Assembly (NCBI GenBank): GCA_038496445.1
Contig: JALMLS010000062.1
Coordinates: forward strand, 558,001 to 622,000
Length of the DNA stretch: 64,000 nucleotides
Direction of reading: 5' to 3'
Source: Trichosphaerium sp. ATCC 40318
Lineage: Eukaryota > Discosea > Flabellinia > Trichosidae
Made by a program: the position numbers and the translations under genes. The notes under the pieces were generated by a model. The model was not told the DNA's origin and searched no databases. It was given only the letters and a program-made list of their open reading frames with translations. This document shows, piece after piece, positions 24,874-35,987 of the stretch (positions are counted from its first letter, which is position 1; the number at the start of each line of letters is the position of its first letter).

Positions 24874-26003
24874 TTATTCTTCTTTCTTTTCCTCTTCTTT
24901 TTCTTCTTCTTTTTTATCTTCAGCCGACTCATCCTTTGCTTCCTCTTCTTTAGCATCATCAGTATTTTCTGCTTTATCTTCACTACTCTTTTCAACTTGT
25001 TTTGGCTCGTTAGGCTTCTTATCTTCCTTTTTGAGAGTCTCCGTGATGAAGTTGTGATTAGTGTAAACGCACATATCAGCTGCGATTGTCATTGCTTTTT
25101 TACAAATTTCTTCAGCAGACAAGTCGGAATCAATGAGTGCGCGTGCTGCAGCTTTAGCAAACATACTACCTGATCCAATAGAGGTAATACCATCATCAGA
25201 TTCCAAAACGTTTCCTGTATAAACACATCAGAGCGAAGAATAATTAAAAAAAAAATTTACAAGTTTTTGTTTTGCAATGCGTTTTTAAACATACCGTGTC
25301 CGTCAACTTCATAGGTATTGTGTTCATCACTTACGCATCTATATTTTGTAAGTTATGTAATCTTCTTATTGCGTTTAATGGTCATTAAAGCGAAAAAAAA
25401 ATACAATTTGTTTTGATATTCTAGCTGTATTTCTATCACGTACAAAGAGGCGTTAAGGTGGCGTAAATACTTATCTGTACGCCATAATTTTGATAAACCA
25501 ACTGCAGCTTGTAAAAGTTGCCCTAAAGCAATTATAAGAAACATACAACGGCACGTGTTGGAACTTTTTTGAGTCCAATATCATTTCTTTTGTTTTGAAC
25601 TATATTGCAAAATATAACCTTTGACGTACCGCTATGCTCATCTAATTGAGCTTCTAAGCGCTCAATGAGCGCAAAGCAATCAGCTGTTGCACCTATACAA
25701 CGTGTTATCGTAATGTACTTCAAAAATTCGATAAAAGTTGTTTTTTTCCTCTTTTCGTTTTGGTTGTATTTTGTGACATTTTTTTTGTAGTTTGCGTTGT
25801 AGATGAGCAACAATTAAATGGTTCGTACCAGCCATGCCAATAATAATTTCATTATTTTGAATGCGTCTTACTTTTCTGGCAGTACCCTTTACTACTACGC
25901 TTCCAGCAGTGACTTGTCCGTCGCCCATTGTTACCTTTTTGAAGCGTAAGACTACAGATAAATTGATGAAATAACAGGCGGAAAATAAAACTGTCTGGTG
26001 CAT
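24874..26003 (-). CDS. hslV: HslV-type ATP-dependent protease subunit with acidic tail
   Basis: The peptidase of the bacterial-type HslUV (ClpQY) complex, which in eukaryotes is mitochondrial. Exons read [58 protein letters not shown], then [11 protein letters not shown]. The last exon has [19 protein letters not shown] and [20 protein letters not shown]. This covers essentially the whole HslV fold in order. A charged Lys/Glu tail of about 45 residues follows after the normal C-terminus and ends at 24874. The ATG used here (26003) begins [12 protein letters not shown] and does not show the expected catalytic TT dipeptide after a transit peptide. A 5' exon is probably missing from my model, or the protein lacks the nucleophile. 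No HslU ATPase gene is in the window. Confidence 0.85.
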
Positions 26004-26221
26004 TGTATGCTCTCACAAGAGATGTGAAGACGCTATACTAAAATTTTGTGGAGAATTACTGTCGTTTTGTAGGTTTTCTAACGAGAGACCGCTCAAGAGC
26101 GTATTAAGCGCCTGTTAATTACTTTTAGAGTACGTACAACTTCGTTGTTCTTTCTGACGGATAAAATTGTTGTGGCATGCCAAGCTCCTTGCTATATCAA
26201 ACGTATTAGTTACAAATAATA

Positions 26222-26527
26222 TTATGGTTGAGAACTGAGTGAGTTCGCTATAGACTTTAATTGTACCTCAGTTGGCAATGGACCTGCGCGAGGTTGCGAA
26301 TAACCACCATGTCGTCTTATTGTAACACGGTTGGAGTTTTTTGGTTGTGCTTTGACTCTATTCGCCCGAGATAATATTCCAATACGAGTAGAGGCACCCA
26401 ACATCATTATAAAATACGTAAATACGAGTTTAACTCTAAACTGAAACAGTTTGTTAAGTCTCCAGCTGAGGCTCAAAAACGGCAAACAAGCCGCCAGTAC
26501 AATCAAGGCATGCCTAGGTTGCAGCAT
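26222..26527 (-). CDS. Small basic protein, unrecognised
   Basis: This is a 101-codon frame from ATG 26527 to the stop at 26222. The first 50 residues hold two hydrophobic stretches (ALIVLAACLPFLSLSW and LVFTYFIMMLGAS). The rest is basic and polar (ANRVKAQPKNSNRVTIRRHG, then GYSQPRAGPLPTEVQL). An internal methionine pair near residue 41 could be the real start, with the part before it intronic. Divergent from the gene at 26662, with 134 bp between the starts. It could be a small mitochondrial or membrane protein. I do not recognise it. Confidence 0.45.
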   Translation of the reverse strand: MLQPRHALIVLAACLPFLSLSWRLNKLFQFRVKLVFTYFIMMLGASTRIGILSRANRVKAQPKNSNRVTIRRHGGYSQPRAGPLPTEVQLKSIANSLSSQP

Positions 26528-26661
26528 ATAAACGTAATATGTTGATACGTGTCAGGTAGATTGTTATGTTGTTTGTTGTCTAGTGTTCATACTGGCGTCA
26601 TTGTTTGATAGTGTCAACCTTTGACATTAAGTCAAATTAGTTTTGTTCTTGTTACAGCGGA

Positions 26662-27107
26662 ATGTTAGCGTTACGGCACCTGCAAGCAAGGACCGTTCGT
26701 AAAGTGCGCATTAAAGCGTCTAAAACGTCAGTGCGGCGTTGTTCGCTTGCTGGCTTGTCTCCAAATGCCCAAGAGCACATAAAGAAGGTGCGGGACGAAG
26801 TATACGCGTATGAGGACATGGAGAACATGAAATCAAACTATTTGCGTAATGCTGCCACCTGGTGTTACAAGATAGCTACGAAATGGACAATAAAAGAAGT
26901 GGAGAGGCCTACAGTAGAGCAAATAGATCAAAGTACTTGTGGCTACTGTACAACGGTCAATATGAACTAACGTGTATAGTGGACACTGAAAAGCAGTTGA
27001 AATGGGCTACAACAATGCTGAATTTCAACATGTACCCACCAGATATTGAATACGCTGTCAATTGGTTAAAAGAGCTCGCGTATCAGCAAGGCACGCTCAA
27101 TAACTAG
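26662..27107 (+). CDS. Unrecognised protein with an apparent frame change
   Basis: The start is ATG 26662. The first frame, to about 26925, reads LSPNAQEHIKKVRDEVYAYE and NAATWCYKIATKWTIKEVER. The overlapping next frame then carries protein-like sequence (KYLWLLYNGQYELTCIVDTE, then YPPDIEYAVNWLKEL) to the stop at 27105. No intron with usable ends fits the switch, which falls near 26905-26935. Either a small indel has broken the gene, or there is a sequencing error or ribosomal frameshift. The N-terminus is rich in Arg/Ser/Ala like a mitochondrial targeting peptide (MLALRHLQARTVRKVR). The Sel1-repeat exons begin 140 bp downstream, and a single larger gene cannot be excluded. Confidence 0.5.
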
Positions 27108-27249
27108 TACAACAAAAAACTAAGTAAGTTTAGATAGCGCAGACGCTAAATTCGGTACGAGGATGGTGACCAGCCTTGCGTAGTCTTTTTTATACACCAG
27201 GCAGCTTGGTTGCGTTGATACGGCGTGAATTAACTGTTTTTTTTTGTAG

Positions 27250-28204
27250 CTTTGTCTCAATTCTACGGAACAACGCGATACGCTCAATTACGTGATGAAA
27301 GAAAGCGTGGTTTGATATTATTCGATTTAACTGAGATTCATAAGCATCCACAAGCACTTGTACGTTAAAACAATGAGAAAGGTGTCGCTAGATTTATCTT
27401 TAAAACTCTCTCAAAGAGTCGTTCCTTTTTTTTTTTCAAATGCTTTTCGTTTCTTTTGATCGAGTCTGCGTAACCCTTATTTGCTTTAAATAGGAGATGA
27501 TGGCTTCAATGAAGCTAAGGTTAGGTGTTCTACCTCTTGCTGAGAAGGCTAATGTGTTGAGTGATATGAAGATTGCTGCGGATTCTGGTGTAAGAATCCC
27601 TTTTTTTTTTGCTATGAAAGGAAGCCATCCCTCTAAGATTTCTAACTTGTAGAGTGCTTCAGGATGTTATAGTTACTATAAATTACTCAAACAGATATAC
27701 CCTGACAAACACGAGGAATTAACAGAGTATTTAGAAAGAGCAGCATCGAAGGTAAGGAATTTTTATAATCAGTGCTTTTTTCTGATTGTATTTCTTAAGG
27801 GTAACCTCGAAGCCATGAAATTAGTTACGGACTACCACCAAGACTCAGAATTAGTATTAAAATATACTATACAGGCGCGCTAATAACTAATAAGCACTTA
27901 TATAACTAACATAGTTAAGTGTGCAAAGGGTGGTGATGGTGACAGCCTTGTCAAGTACGATTTGGCTTTTTGTTTACAAATGTTTTTTTTACTAAAAGTT
28001 CTTCAGGCTTGGAAACATGTATGAGCTTGGAACGCCCATGGTAAAAAAAGATGAACTTCGTGCTGCAATGTGTTATATGCGCGGAACTTTCCAAGCAAAG
28101 CACTGGGATGCTCAAGTACGTCTTTCATGGAAAAAACCTTAAAAATTAACGATTCATTAGCTAAGTCTCATTCGATGCTTGGCGAAGGGTATTGGCTTCA
28201 GTAA
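27250..28204 (+). CDS. Sel1/TPR-like repeat protein, about six exons
   Basis: Exons read QFYGTTRYAQLRDERKRGLI, then LGVLPLAEKANVLSDMKIAA, SGCYSYYKLLKQIYPDKHEE, GNLEAMKLVTDYHQDSEL, CAKGGDGDSLVK, LGNMYELGTPMVKKDELRAA, then CYMRGTFQAKHWDAQ and SHSMLGEGYWLQ, with the stop at 28202-28204. The A-x-x-G-x-x-x-A/S and L-G-x-M-Y-x-x-G periodicity of 30-40 residues is that of Sel1-type helical repeats, which act as protein-binding scaffolds. Introns are short and T-rich. The 5' end is uncertain: the first exon I can support opens at an acceptor near 27250, with no ATG in frame there. It may continue the gene at 26662. Confidence 0.6.
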
Positions 28205-28356
28205 ATGTCTAACAACTGCTAATATTTACATGCAAGATGTATGTTTAGTTGGTTGTAAACCAGTCCATGGAGCAACCTTTTTTAAGCACGTCTTGCAACG
28301 TTTATTGACTCTCAGTTTAGTTGTGGTATTGTAGTAGTTTATGGCAAAGAGAAAAG

Positions 28357-29532
28357 ATGCAAGATGAACTCAAAAGGCTTGGAATAAGTGTGTTTGAAGG
28401 CGCTGATGCTGGATCTGTTATAAACGAGAAGTATAGTGATGATAGCTTTATTGAGAGGGAAAAACAACGCAGTAAACAAAATGAAACGTATCAAGAAGCT
28501 TTAAAGAGATTCGAAGAAGATCTTGCTAAGAGAAAGGCAGAAGCAGAAAAGAAACTTAAAAAGAAAGAAGAAATAAAGAAAAGGATAAAGGGAGAGTTAC
28601 CTAAAAGATATAAGAAGCCAAAGAGGGAGTTGGATTTACAATTTGAACAAGGAGTAAGTTTTTGGGTTTTTTTTTCGAAAGTTTTGATTTCGTTTACCTG
28701 CCTTTTTAATCTTTCTTATAGAAACCTAAAGATACTACTGACTACTTAAAATATCCAGAAAAGTATAAACAATATATTATAGAAGATACAGATGACTACA
28801 TTGTCATAGAGCGTACGTACAATTGCTTGCTTTTTCATCTTTTTTCATTTTCTCAACGAAGTTGTCATTTAATCTCCGTACTCTTATTCTCTAACATCAG
28901 TTTCTAATACTTTATTAAGCAATACAAAGAGTATCTCATACTCACTACTACGTGATTCCAAAGTTAGATAAAAATGTAACTAAGTACGAGCACATAACAA
29001 CAAAGCATGTACCGAAACTACAAGCAGCGAACAACAAAGCGAAGGAGATCATTCAAACTGAGTCTCAGAAGCATACTGGTCGTCGTGCTGAGTTTAAAAA
29101 AGGCTTTATAGCTGTACCACATGAAAGTCATGTTTGTATTCACGTGGTGTCAACAGGTACACATCCGTAATTTTTTTCTTATTTTTTTCTAATTTTTGTA
29201 TCAACAGATTTTGAGTTTGTCTCTTCGATACGTGCTTGGAATTGCTTCAATACAGATCTATTTATGGATGCTGATGAACTTATAAAAGGTGTAGAAGAAG
29301 GTGGTCAACTAAATGTACGTAATGGTTACTACTAATGAACGCGGCTTCGTTTAGTTGATTTTTTTTTAAGATTGATCGAGATGAGATTATGCCTTTGTAT
29401 AGGCAAGGGTATGCAGAATATGATGGTACAACGTACCGATTCCTTACATCTTTAACTACACATTATTTTTTGAATGATCCAGAAGTCCTCTGGAAGAAAG
29501 ACTTTGAAGAATCCAATCAAGAAAACAAATAA
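28357..29532 (+). CDS. Charged coiled-coil protein, unrecognised
   Basis: Starts at ATG 28357 (MQDELKRLGISVFEGADAGS) and runs in five or six exons to TAA at 29530-29532. Residues about 45-100 are a strongly charged Lys/Glu-rich helix likely to form a coiled coil (RFEEDLAKRKAEAEKKLKKK). Later exons read DYLKYPEKYKQYIIEDTDDY, HYYVIPKLDKNVTKYEHITT, FEFVSSIRAWNCFNTDLFMD and ADELIKGVEEGGQL, then the final exon DEIMPLYRQGYAEYDGTTYR. Introns are short with GTACGT-like donors. I do not recognise the family. The folded C-terminal half looks conserved rather than low-complexity. Confidence 0.65.
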
Positions 29533-29648
29533 ATGTATTAATACAAAACATAAGTACAGAATTTGTACAGATTATAATAATCCAGCATGTGGACCCTGAT
29601 TAGTAAAAAAATTACATAATAAGCTAGGATCAATTCCGAAGTCGAGAA

Positions 29649-29750
29649 TGGAACAGGTAACATGACACTGTAATTTCATAGCGAAGCCTATTTTGCCGCT
29701 GGAACAGGTAACATGACACTGTAATTTCATAGCGAAGCCTATTTTGCCGC
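29649..29750. repeat. Two perfect 51-bp tandem copies
   Basis: The unit beginning TGGAACAGGTAACATGACAC occurs at 29649-29699 and again at 29700-29750 with no difference that I can see. It lies just upstream of the broken MORN gene. The perfect identity suggests a recent slippage or unequal-exchange event. Confidence 0.9.
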
Positions 29751-29833
29751 TGAAAATTAAGGTGTTTTTCAGTCAATGTATTTCCTGTAAACCGAGCAAA
29801 AAACAAGTTCCTTATTCGTTACTAAACTTCCAC

Positions 29834-30915
29834 ATGCGCTCTGTGGCCGAAATACAGGTTAGCGAAGAGCTTGAAACTAATGATAGTGTACAAAACAACA
29901 AAAGAAAAATGACTACGTTATTTTCACGTTTCTCGCATCTACTAGGCCTCCCAGTGGAGTTACATAGCGAAATAGTTGATTTAGACGACGATTTGGATTT
30001 ACTTTGGCCAATCTTATCAAAACGCACAGCAACGACAACAAGGTTTGATTCAGAGTTAAACAGACATGGTAAATGGTTTAGACATAACAGCAGAGGTCAT
30101 CTTTTGGAGGAGTGTAATTATTCTAACGGTAAAATTGACGGAGAACGGTTTTGTGTTTGTAGTGAAGGAAGAGAATGGAAACAGTTCTATTATGTCAAAG
30201 GCAAAAAACATGGAGAGTATAAAAGATGGCATGATGAGCAATTAAGGGAACAATGTAATTATGTTGATGATAAGCGTGATGGAGAGTATATGTTCTTTTA
30301 TCCAAATGGAGAACTTAAATCATCATGTAATTATGTTAATGATATCCGAGATGGAGAATACAAAAAGTGGAAAGAAAACGGAATATTATCTGAGCAGTGC
30401 TTTTACAGCAATAATGAATTACATGGTGAGAGCAAGAGATAGTATGAAAACGGTACAATGGCGTGTGAGTGTAAGTATGTAAAAGATAAGCTAGAAGGAG
30501 AGTACAAGACATGGTTTTCCAATGAACAGTTAGAAGAGAAGTGCTATTACAACGATGGCGAGCGTGAAGGAGAAAGGCAAAGTTGGTATCGTGATGTACA
30601 GAGGCATAGGCATTGTTGCTATGCCAACGGTAAGCTAGAAGGAGAATACAAGCATTGGTATAGAGGAGGACAAATAGCTAGCAAAGCAATTATGTTGCTG
30701 GTAGGCTAGACGGAGAGTACAAGACATGGTTTTCCAATGGACAGTTAGAAGAGAAGCGCTATTACAACAATGGCAAGCGTGAAGGAGAAAGTCAAAGTTG
30801 GTATCGTGATGGACAGAGGCATGAGCACTGTCGCTACACCAATGGTAATCTCGAAGAAGAGTGCCAAGTATTGGATTATATTGTTGATATTGATGCAACT
30901 AAGAAATATGAATAA
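29834..30915 (+). pseudogene. MORN-repeat gene broken by a stop and a frameshift
   Basis: The head (HLLGLPVELHSEIVDLDDDL, then DLLWPILSKRTATTTRFDSE) matches that of the MORN gene at 22.0 kb. MORN/YwqK repeats follow without introns. In one repeat the invariant W-Y-E-N-G reads stop-Y-E-N-G (TAG at 30440-30442, one base from TGG). The frame then continues with good repeats (QLEEKCYYNDGEREGERQSW). A second break, a frame change near 30680-30690, ends that frame at 30709, while the repeats carry on in another frame to TAA at 30913-30915. Possible starts are ATG 29834 or the methionine beginning MTTLFSRFSHLLG. Two disruptions in an otherwise well-kept repeat array mark a recent pseudogene. Confidence 0.8.
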
Positions 30916-31711
30916 TATTGAGAAGGTCATTGGTGTTGCTAACGAAATATGCAAACTATCAAAAAATAATCAAAACACCAATTGGCAGGTATCTGGCTTT
31001 TGAAAGGCAAAAAAAAAAAAATCAATAAATCTGTCTAAAAAACACAAAATGACATTTTTTTTTGAAACCGCTCCTTTGGGGTTGTATGTCCAATTTTTGT
31101 AAAAAAAGTATACTTCCGCTTTGCGCAATGTAAGAATTCTATGGCATTGTAGTATTAAAGCCAAGAAATTCTGTGTACTTTACAAAAATAAACTGTGGAA
31201 AACTCAGGTAACTCATGCACAACAGCAAGCAATATTCACGTGAAATAATAGCAATCGTTGTTTTGTCTCAAAATTTTGTTTTGAAAGTACAAGCATTGCT
31301 TCAGTAGACAAGGTAGACAAAAAGTGACACAACTATTTAAAAGAAAAAAATGTGCAACAGAATATATGATTAAATATTTATTATAAAGGTAAACCGTTAC
31401 AGAATAACCTGTCACGTACACACACAATACGATTAAGGAAACGAAAACACCTAAATAAAAAAAAAAGGAAATCCAAATAAAAAAAAAATAAATAGGACCC
31501 CCTTTGTCGGTTCATACCCAACACGACCAAACAAGGCACCTTTTAAAAACCTAAATGTTGAGAGGAAAGAGGAAAGATCTTTGGTTTGTCCCACAACACA
31601 ACACCAAGAGATCCACCTACAATAAAAAAACTCTCCAAAAAAAAAACCTCCTTTCTCGTGCCATATTTTTTTTCAACCAAAAAATGACAGACTTTCTACG
31701 CTGCTCCTCTC
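30916..31711. other. Spacer with homopolymer-rich 3' region of the kinase-like gene
   Basis: No gene is supported. From about 31236 the sequence belongs to the inverted repeat described next. It is rich in A/T runs and contains TCACGTGA at 31236-31243, which has an exact counterpart in the other arm at 63355-63362. Confidence 0.5.
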
Positions 31712-32925
31712 TTACGCCAATGAGATGAATTGATGGTCCATCAAATCTAGCGCAGTCGGAGGGTTGTCTCCTGGATAAAGACAAGCCTTCACAAAATCAA
31801 CCAGCAAGTGTTCCATACAGCTGCCTTGGCGAGGGAACCTTTTCAGGAACACATTCTTCACCTTTGAAAAAGCGAGGTAGTTAGCCTCAAACTTATTGGC
31901 ACTGGAATCCTCCTCAACAGGCACGTAGTCGTCACCTAACATGAGTCGCATTATCGTTACGCCGACTGCGAAAAGGTCGTTTCGTGCTGTGTACCCTCCA
32001 TACTCAGCGAAGGGCGACACAAAACCAGGAGTGCCCATAAAGTTTCTGAGCTTTCGAGTATCCTTTACATACCCGGAAGCACCGAAATCTGTGAGCCCTA
32101 CGGTCCCACCAGGAAACATCAAGATGTTATCTGGCGTTACATTGTTATGCACAATGCCATCGTCGTGTAGCTGAGAAAGCGTAGCTAACAGATCTGAAGC
32201 TACGCGTGCTGCAGATTCTATTGCTGGCTTTTTAAGCACATCTGACAGGGACCCGTACGCTCTGGGCATGGCAATAGCAACGCCATGGTCACAACGTAGA
32301 AAGCCAAGGGGTTTTACAATGCCTTTGTACTCGAGACTATCTGCGAAGTCGTATTCGCGCTCCTAGAGAAGTTGAGTAAGTATTTACGTCGTTTGAAACT
32401 AAAAAAAGCAAAAAGAAAAAAAAAAAGTACTTACAAGTGCCTTGGCATCCTCTGCGAATGATTCAGCAGTTCTATTTGCTGTGTCAATTACTTTGAGAGC
32501 TATGCTCTCGTCGGTATCGTTTCGCCGCGCTTTTAATACACGACACCTCCTGCTACTTCCGAGTAACTTCGCGGACGTTATTGTTGCCCAATCGGCACTT
32601 TGATTACTGCATTTCCTGTATGCAGAGACAGCGAAGCGAGCGATTGAACGAAATAATTTAGACATAGCGTTGTTACAGTAATACACGAGGTAAAAAAAGC
32701 TGTTAAGTAGAACTAAGTGAGGGAGTTGGCGGCAATTGTGCAACCGATAGTTTTCATAACTTTCATAAAAATCTTCTTTTTTTGATGAATTGGGAAAACA
32801 AAGTGAATCGGCATACCAAAGAAATACGTCTGACAGAATTTAGGAAACGCATGCGAATTGGCACGCCAAAAAAATTAAGCAGTGGCACGTGTGGGCCTCT
32901 CACAGAATAAATTCCTTTCAAAGTT
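31236..32925. repeat. Arm A of a distant inverted duplication
   Basis: This roughly 1.7-kb block is repeated in reverse complement at about 61705-63362, some 28.8 kb away. The coding part and the 5' flank are almost identical. The 3' flank is more diverged, with small indels. The block contains one whole gene with promoter and 3' end. Confidence 0.88.
31712..32665 (-). CDS. Protein kinase-fold protein, probable pseudokinase, copy A
   Basis: Two exons from ATG 32665 (MSKLFRSIARFAVSAYRKCS) to the stop at 31712, joined by one intron (GTAAGT...CTCTAG). The fold is that of a small serine/threonine kinase. The glycine-rich loop is degenerate (LLGSSRRCRVLKAR), the ATP lysine is kept (IALKVID), and a Glu-rich helix C follows (EREYDFADS). 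The catalytic loop reads IVHNNVTPDNIL, so the HRD aspartate is Asn. The DFG is kept (LTDFGASGYV), and GTPGFVSPFAEYGGY replaces the APE region. About 270 residues, kinase domain only. The lost catalytic Asp and loop glycines argue for a pseudokinase acting as scaffold or regulator, though residual activity cannot be excluded from sequence. Differs from copy B at only a handful of residues. Confidence 0.82.
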
Positions 32926-33078
32926 GCACCCAATGAAAACTAACTTTGTACCTATGAATAGACTACGTGTCGTTGATAAATATTGAGGAAGCTTGCTTAA
33001 GATGACGTTTTACGCGTTTTACTTCCAACAAACTTAGACATCTTGAGTCGCGTGGAAATACACTAGTGGGTTATTACT

Positions 33079-35772
33079 ATGCGCCAAGGTTCAAAATGAG
33101 GTGTTAGAAGTGTCTTACAAGTGTAGGAAAACGAAAAGCAGAAGCCGGCGTTGATAATGCAGTAACTATCAAGAAACAAAAGACTGAGGATGGGAAAGGC
33201 GATTCTGAAAGCTTAAATTCGTTTTACCGTGTTTTTGGAGAAAATGTACAATTTACATGGATACAATACAAAATAACGATTAATAGGCCAAACCAGAGAT
33301 AGAATTAAGATTTCCGAAAAAGAAAACGAAAGTAAAGTCTAAAGACGTTCAAGGCCTTGTATTATGGTTAAACGACGCCGGAGCTGCAGTTTCGTGGGCC
33401 TATGTGAAGGTACAATAAATTAATTACCAAAATGCACGATAAACGATCAAAACGTTGCCTATACGCAACTAAAACGCGTAAATCATACTAATCAATGTAG
33501 AATAAACCGCTCTTAAAAAATATTGTTACAATCGCGTTTGATGGCTTAGAGCAATACTTATACGACGGCGCTATGAACTACAGTACGTAAAACGAGATCT
33601 AGAACTTGTTTCCAAAGCAACATAATGATTAATCAGCCATTTTTTAATTAGATTGCTTTCCCAACATCAAAAGAATTTTTGGTGAAACTTACGATTACTC
33701 CTCCCCTGGCGGTAAAAATGTTGTACGTATAACACTGATGTGATAAATATCATACGTTTTAAAGAAGCATTTGATTGATTAACAAATGTTGTAGGCGTAC
33801 AATGGCGTTGACATTTTTATGAGTGTAAGCACAAAAAATTACAAAGATATCAGAAAGCAGGAGAGAAAAAAGAGGAAGAAGGGCAAGAAAAAGAAAGATA
33901 AGGAGTTAAAGAAAGGTAAGAACTTGTGTTGTAGTATTAAAGTAGGACCACTTGTTTTGTTGGAAAGCTGTTAGCGCTTTTTTTTCAATTTTTGTTGATT
34001 TTTTTTTCTTTAGTAAATATTACGCAACAGAAGCCGGAGTATTACTCTTTGACTGCGTCAGAGATGGAAGAGAATAATTATCCTTCATCTAAAACGCATC
34101 CGACATACTTAGATACAAATACATTCGCTAAAACAGATGATACTGAACACATGCTCGCTGTAGATTGCGAAATGGTACTTTTTTGTTGTCTGAATTGAAA
34201 GATCCTTTTCTGTCTCCTTGTGCTCGTCAACTTCTTTTATCTATTCCTTTTATCATATCAATGTATTATTACTTAATTTTATGTAGTGTAGAACATGTGA
34301 AGGCCTAGAGTTGACTCGGATTTCGATTGTAAATAGAAAGAATGAAAAAGTTTATGACTCTTTTGTTAAACCACCTAATCCAATCAATGATTATCTCACA
34401 CGTTGGAGTGGTATCTCTGAAGAGATACTAAGAGATGTTACAGTTACATTAAAAGATGTACAGGAGGACTTAAAGAGTATTATATATAGTAATACAGTTC
34501 TTGTTGGTCATTCTTTGGAGAACGACCTAATTGCTTTAAAAGTAAGTTGATTAATCAAAGGTTTTTTTTTTGTATTTTCTTTGCCTTTTACACTTTTTTT
34601 TTCATTCCTTGCGTAGCATAATATCTTCATTACGCTTTCTTTTGTTCCCTTAACCTTTAGTTTTTTCGATTCGTGTCTTTCTCTGTTCGATGTCAAGTGT
34701 TCAATGAATTCGTCTCGTTTTAACATTTTTGTTCTTTGATAGATGGTTCATGAACATGTTATTGATACAGCTTTGGCATATGGAACCCGTTCTGGATCTA
34801 GAGTCAGTAAACCAAAACTTAAAGACCTTGCAGCTCGAATTCTTAAGCTAACAATCCAAGTACGATCGCAAATACTGATTTTTTTTTGAGTATCAAAATG
34901 TGTTTGCTGACACACTTTTTGTAGATTGACACCCATGATTCTATACAAGACGCTCAAACAGCAATGTCGCTAGCATTACTGAAGATAAAAAATGGTATTT
35001 AATCGGCTCTGGTTGTCAGTACAAACAGTAATTTAGGATTAATGTTCGGAATTGATGGTGCTTCTACTGTTGGATTGCCTGTCATTCTAGAGAGTATCAA
35101 CAAGCGCTGTGCACTTGTTGATCTACCATACAAACTACGTATGCATAATAATTGTCATTTATATCCCGCAGAAGGACATACAGAGGTACCAATTTCCACA
35201 ATAAAAACTTTTGTGACTTATTCAACAAAGGTTCTTGCAGCAACGCTCAAGTCAATAAAGAATAATAATGTTTTCTTCACTTTTGCTCGATTTTCTGGTA
35301 TGTCTGGCCTTTGTTTACAGTTTATTTCTTACGAGCTTGCGTTATAGATCTTATTGAGTATTATAACGGCCAAGTACAACGTATTAAAAACCCTGTTGAC
35401 TCAAAGGAGATGGCTTCTTTATTCATTTCAAATGTTCGTTCTGAAAAAGATGAAAGGCTTGAGATTCTAAGGAAGATTGACCATTGTATTGGTGTTATAT
35501 ATGATAATCTAGATATTAATTCTTGTATTATGATGTTCTCCGGAAGTGGTAATATCGAGTACATCAAGCGGTGCGTTGAGCAAAAAAAAAGTTTTTTTTC
35601 TCGTTTTTTTTTCTTTCGAACTCTTCTGGTTCGTAGTTGTCTTATGTACTTTAGGATACATAAAGAGCAAAGTAATAGTACTTGGAGTAGTGACGATACA
35701 AAATTCTTACAAGATGCAGTAAGCAGAGAACGTTCTGGAGTGTTTGGTGTAAAAGTGAAGCACACAAAGTAA
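33079..35772 (+). CDS. REX/SDN-family DEDDh RNA exonuclease
   Basis: ATG 33079 (MRQ) is joined by a short intron to GKRKAEAGVDNAVTIKKQKT, a nuclear-localisation-like basic start. Small exons lead to a Lys-rich stretch near 33840-33910. The nuclease core is complete: HMLAVDCEM (Asp and Glu of motif I), then ELTRISIVNRKNEKVYDSFV, GHSLENDLIALK (motif II), and IDTHDSIQDAQTAMSLAL (motif III, with the catalytic His and Asp). The family removes 3' ends of structured RNAs such as rRNA, tRNA or small RNAs. A long C-terminal part (EILRKIDHCIGVIYDNLDIN, then a final exon SWSSDDTKFLQDA-like) resembles animal REXO/plant SDN C-termini more loosely. The stop is at 35770-35772. About ten exons. The gene converges on the LRAT-like gene. 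Confidence 0.88.
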
Positions 35773-35987
35773 AACAATAAAAAAACTCGAGGAAAAAAAA
35801 AAAGTAGAGCTGTTTTAGCAGCGCACTTGTGCCTTTGGTAAAAAAGAGTGTAGGGCTAGTTTTGTTTATTGATAAACAAGATTAAGAGAACAGTTGACGC
35901 ATCAGCATGGTATTTTTTAAGTCAAAAAACGCGGATAGATTTTTTTTTTGATTTGTGTTTATGACGACTTTAGTTGTACAAGATGAT

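Noticed and set aside
24859-25173. Plus-strand frame extremely rich in Phe and Leu
   Set aside because: It is the antisense of the Lys/Glu-rich tail of HslV on the minus strand and has no independent support.
30440-30442. TAG as a sense codon
   Set aside because: Other genes end cleanly at TAG (for example 43836-43838 and 46707-46709), and the position aligns with Trp in the repeat, so a mutation is the simpler reading.
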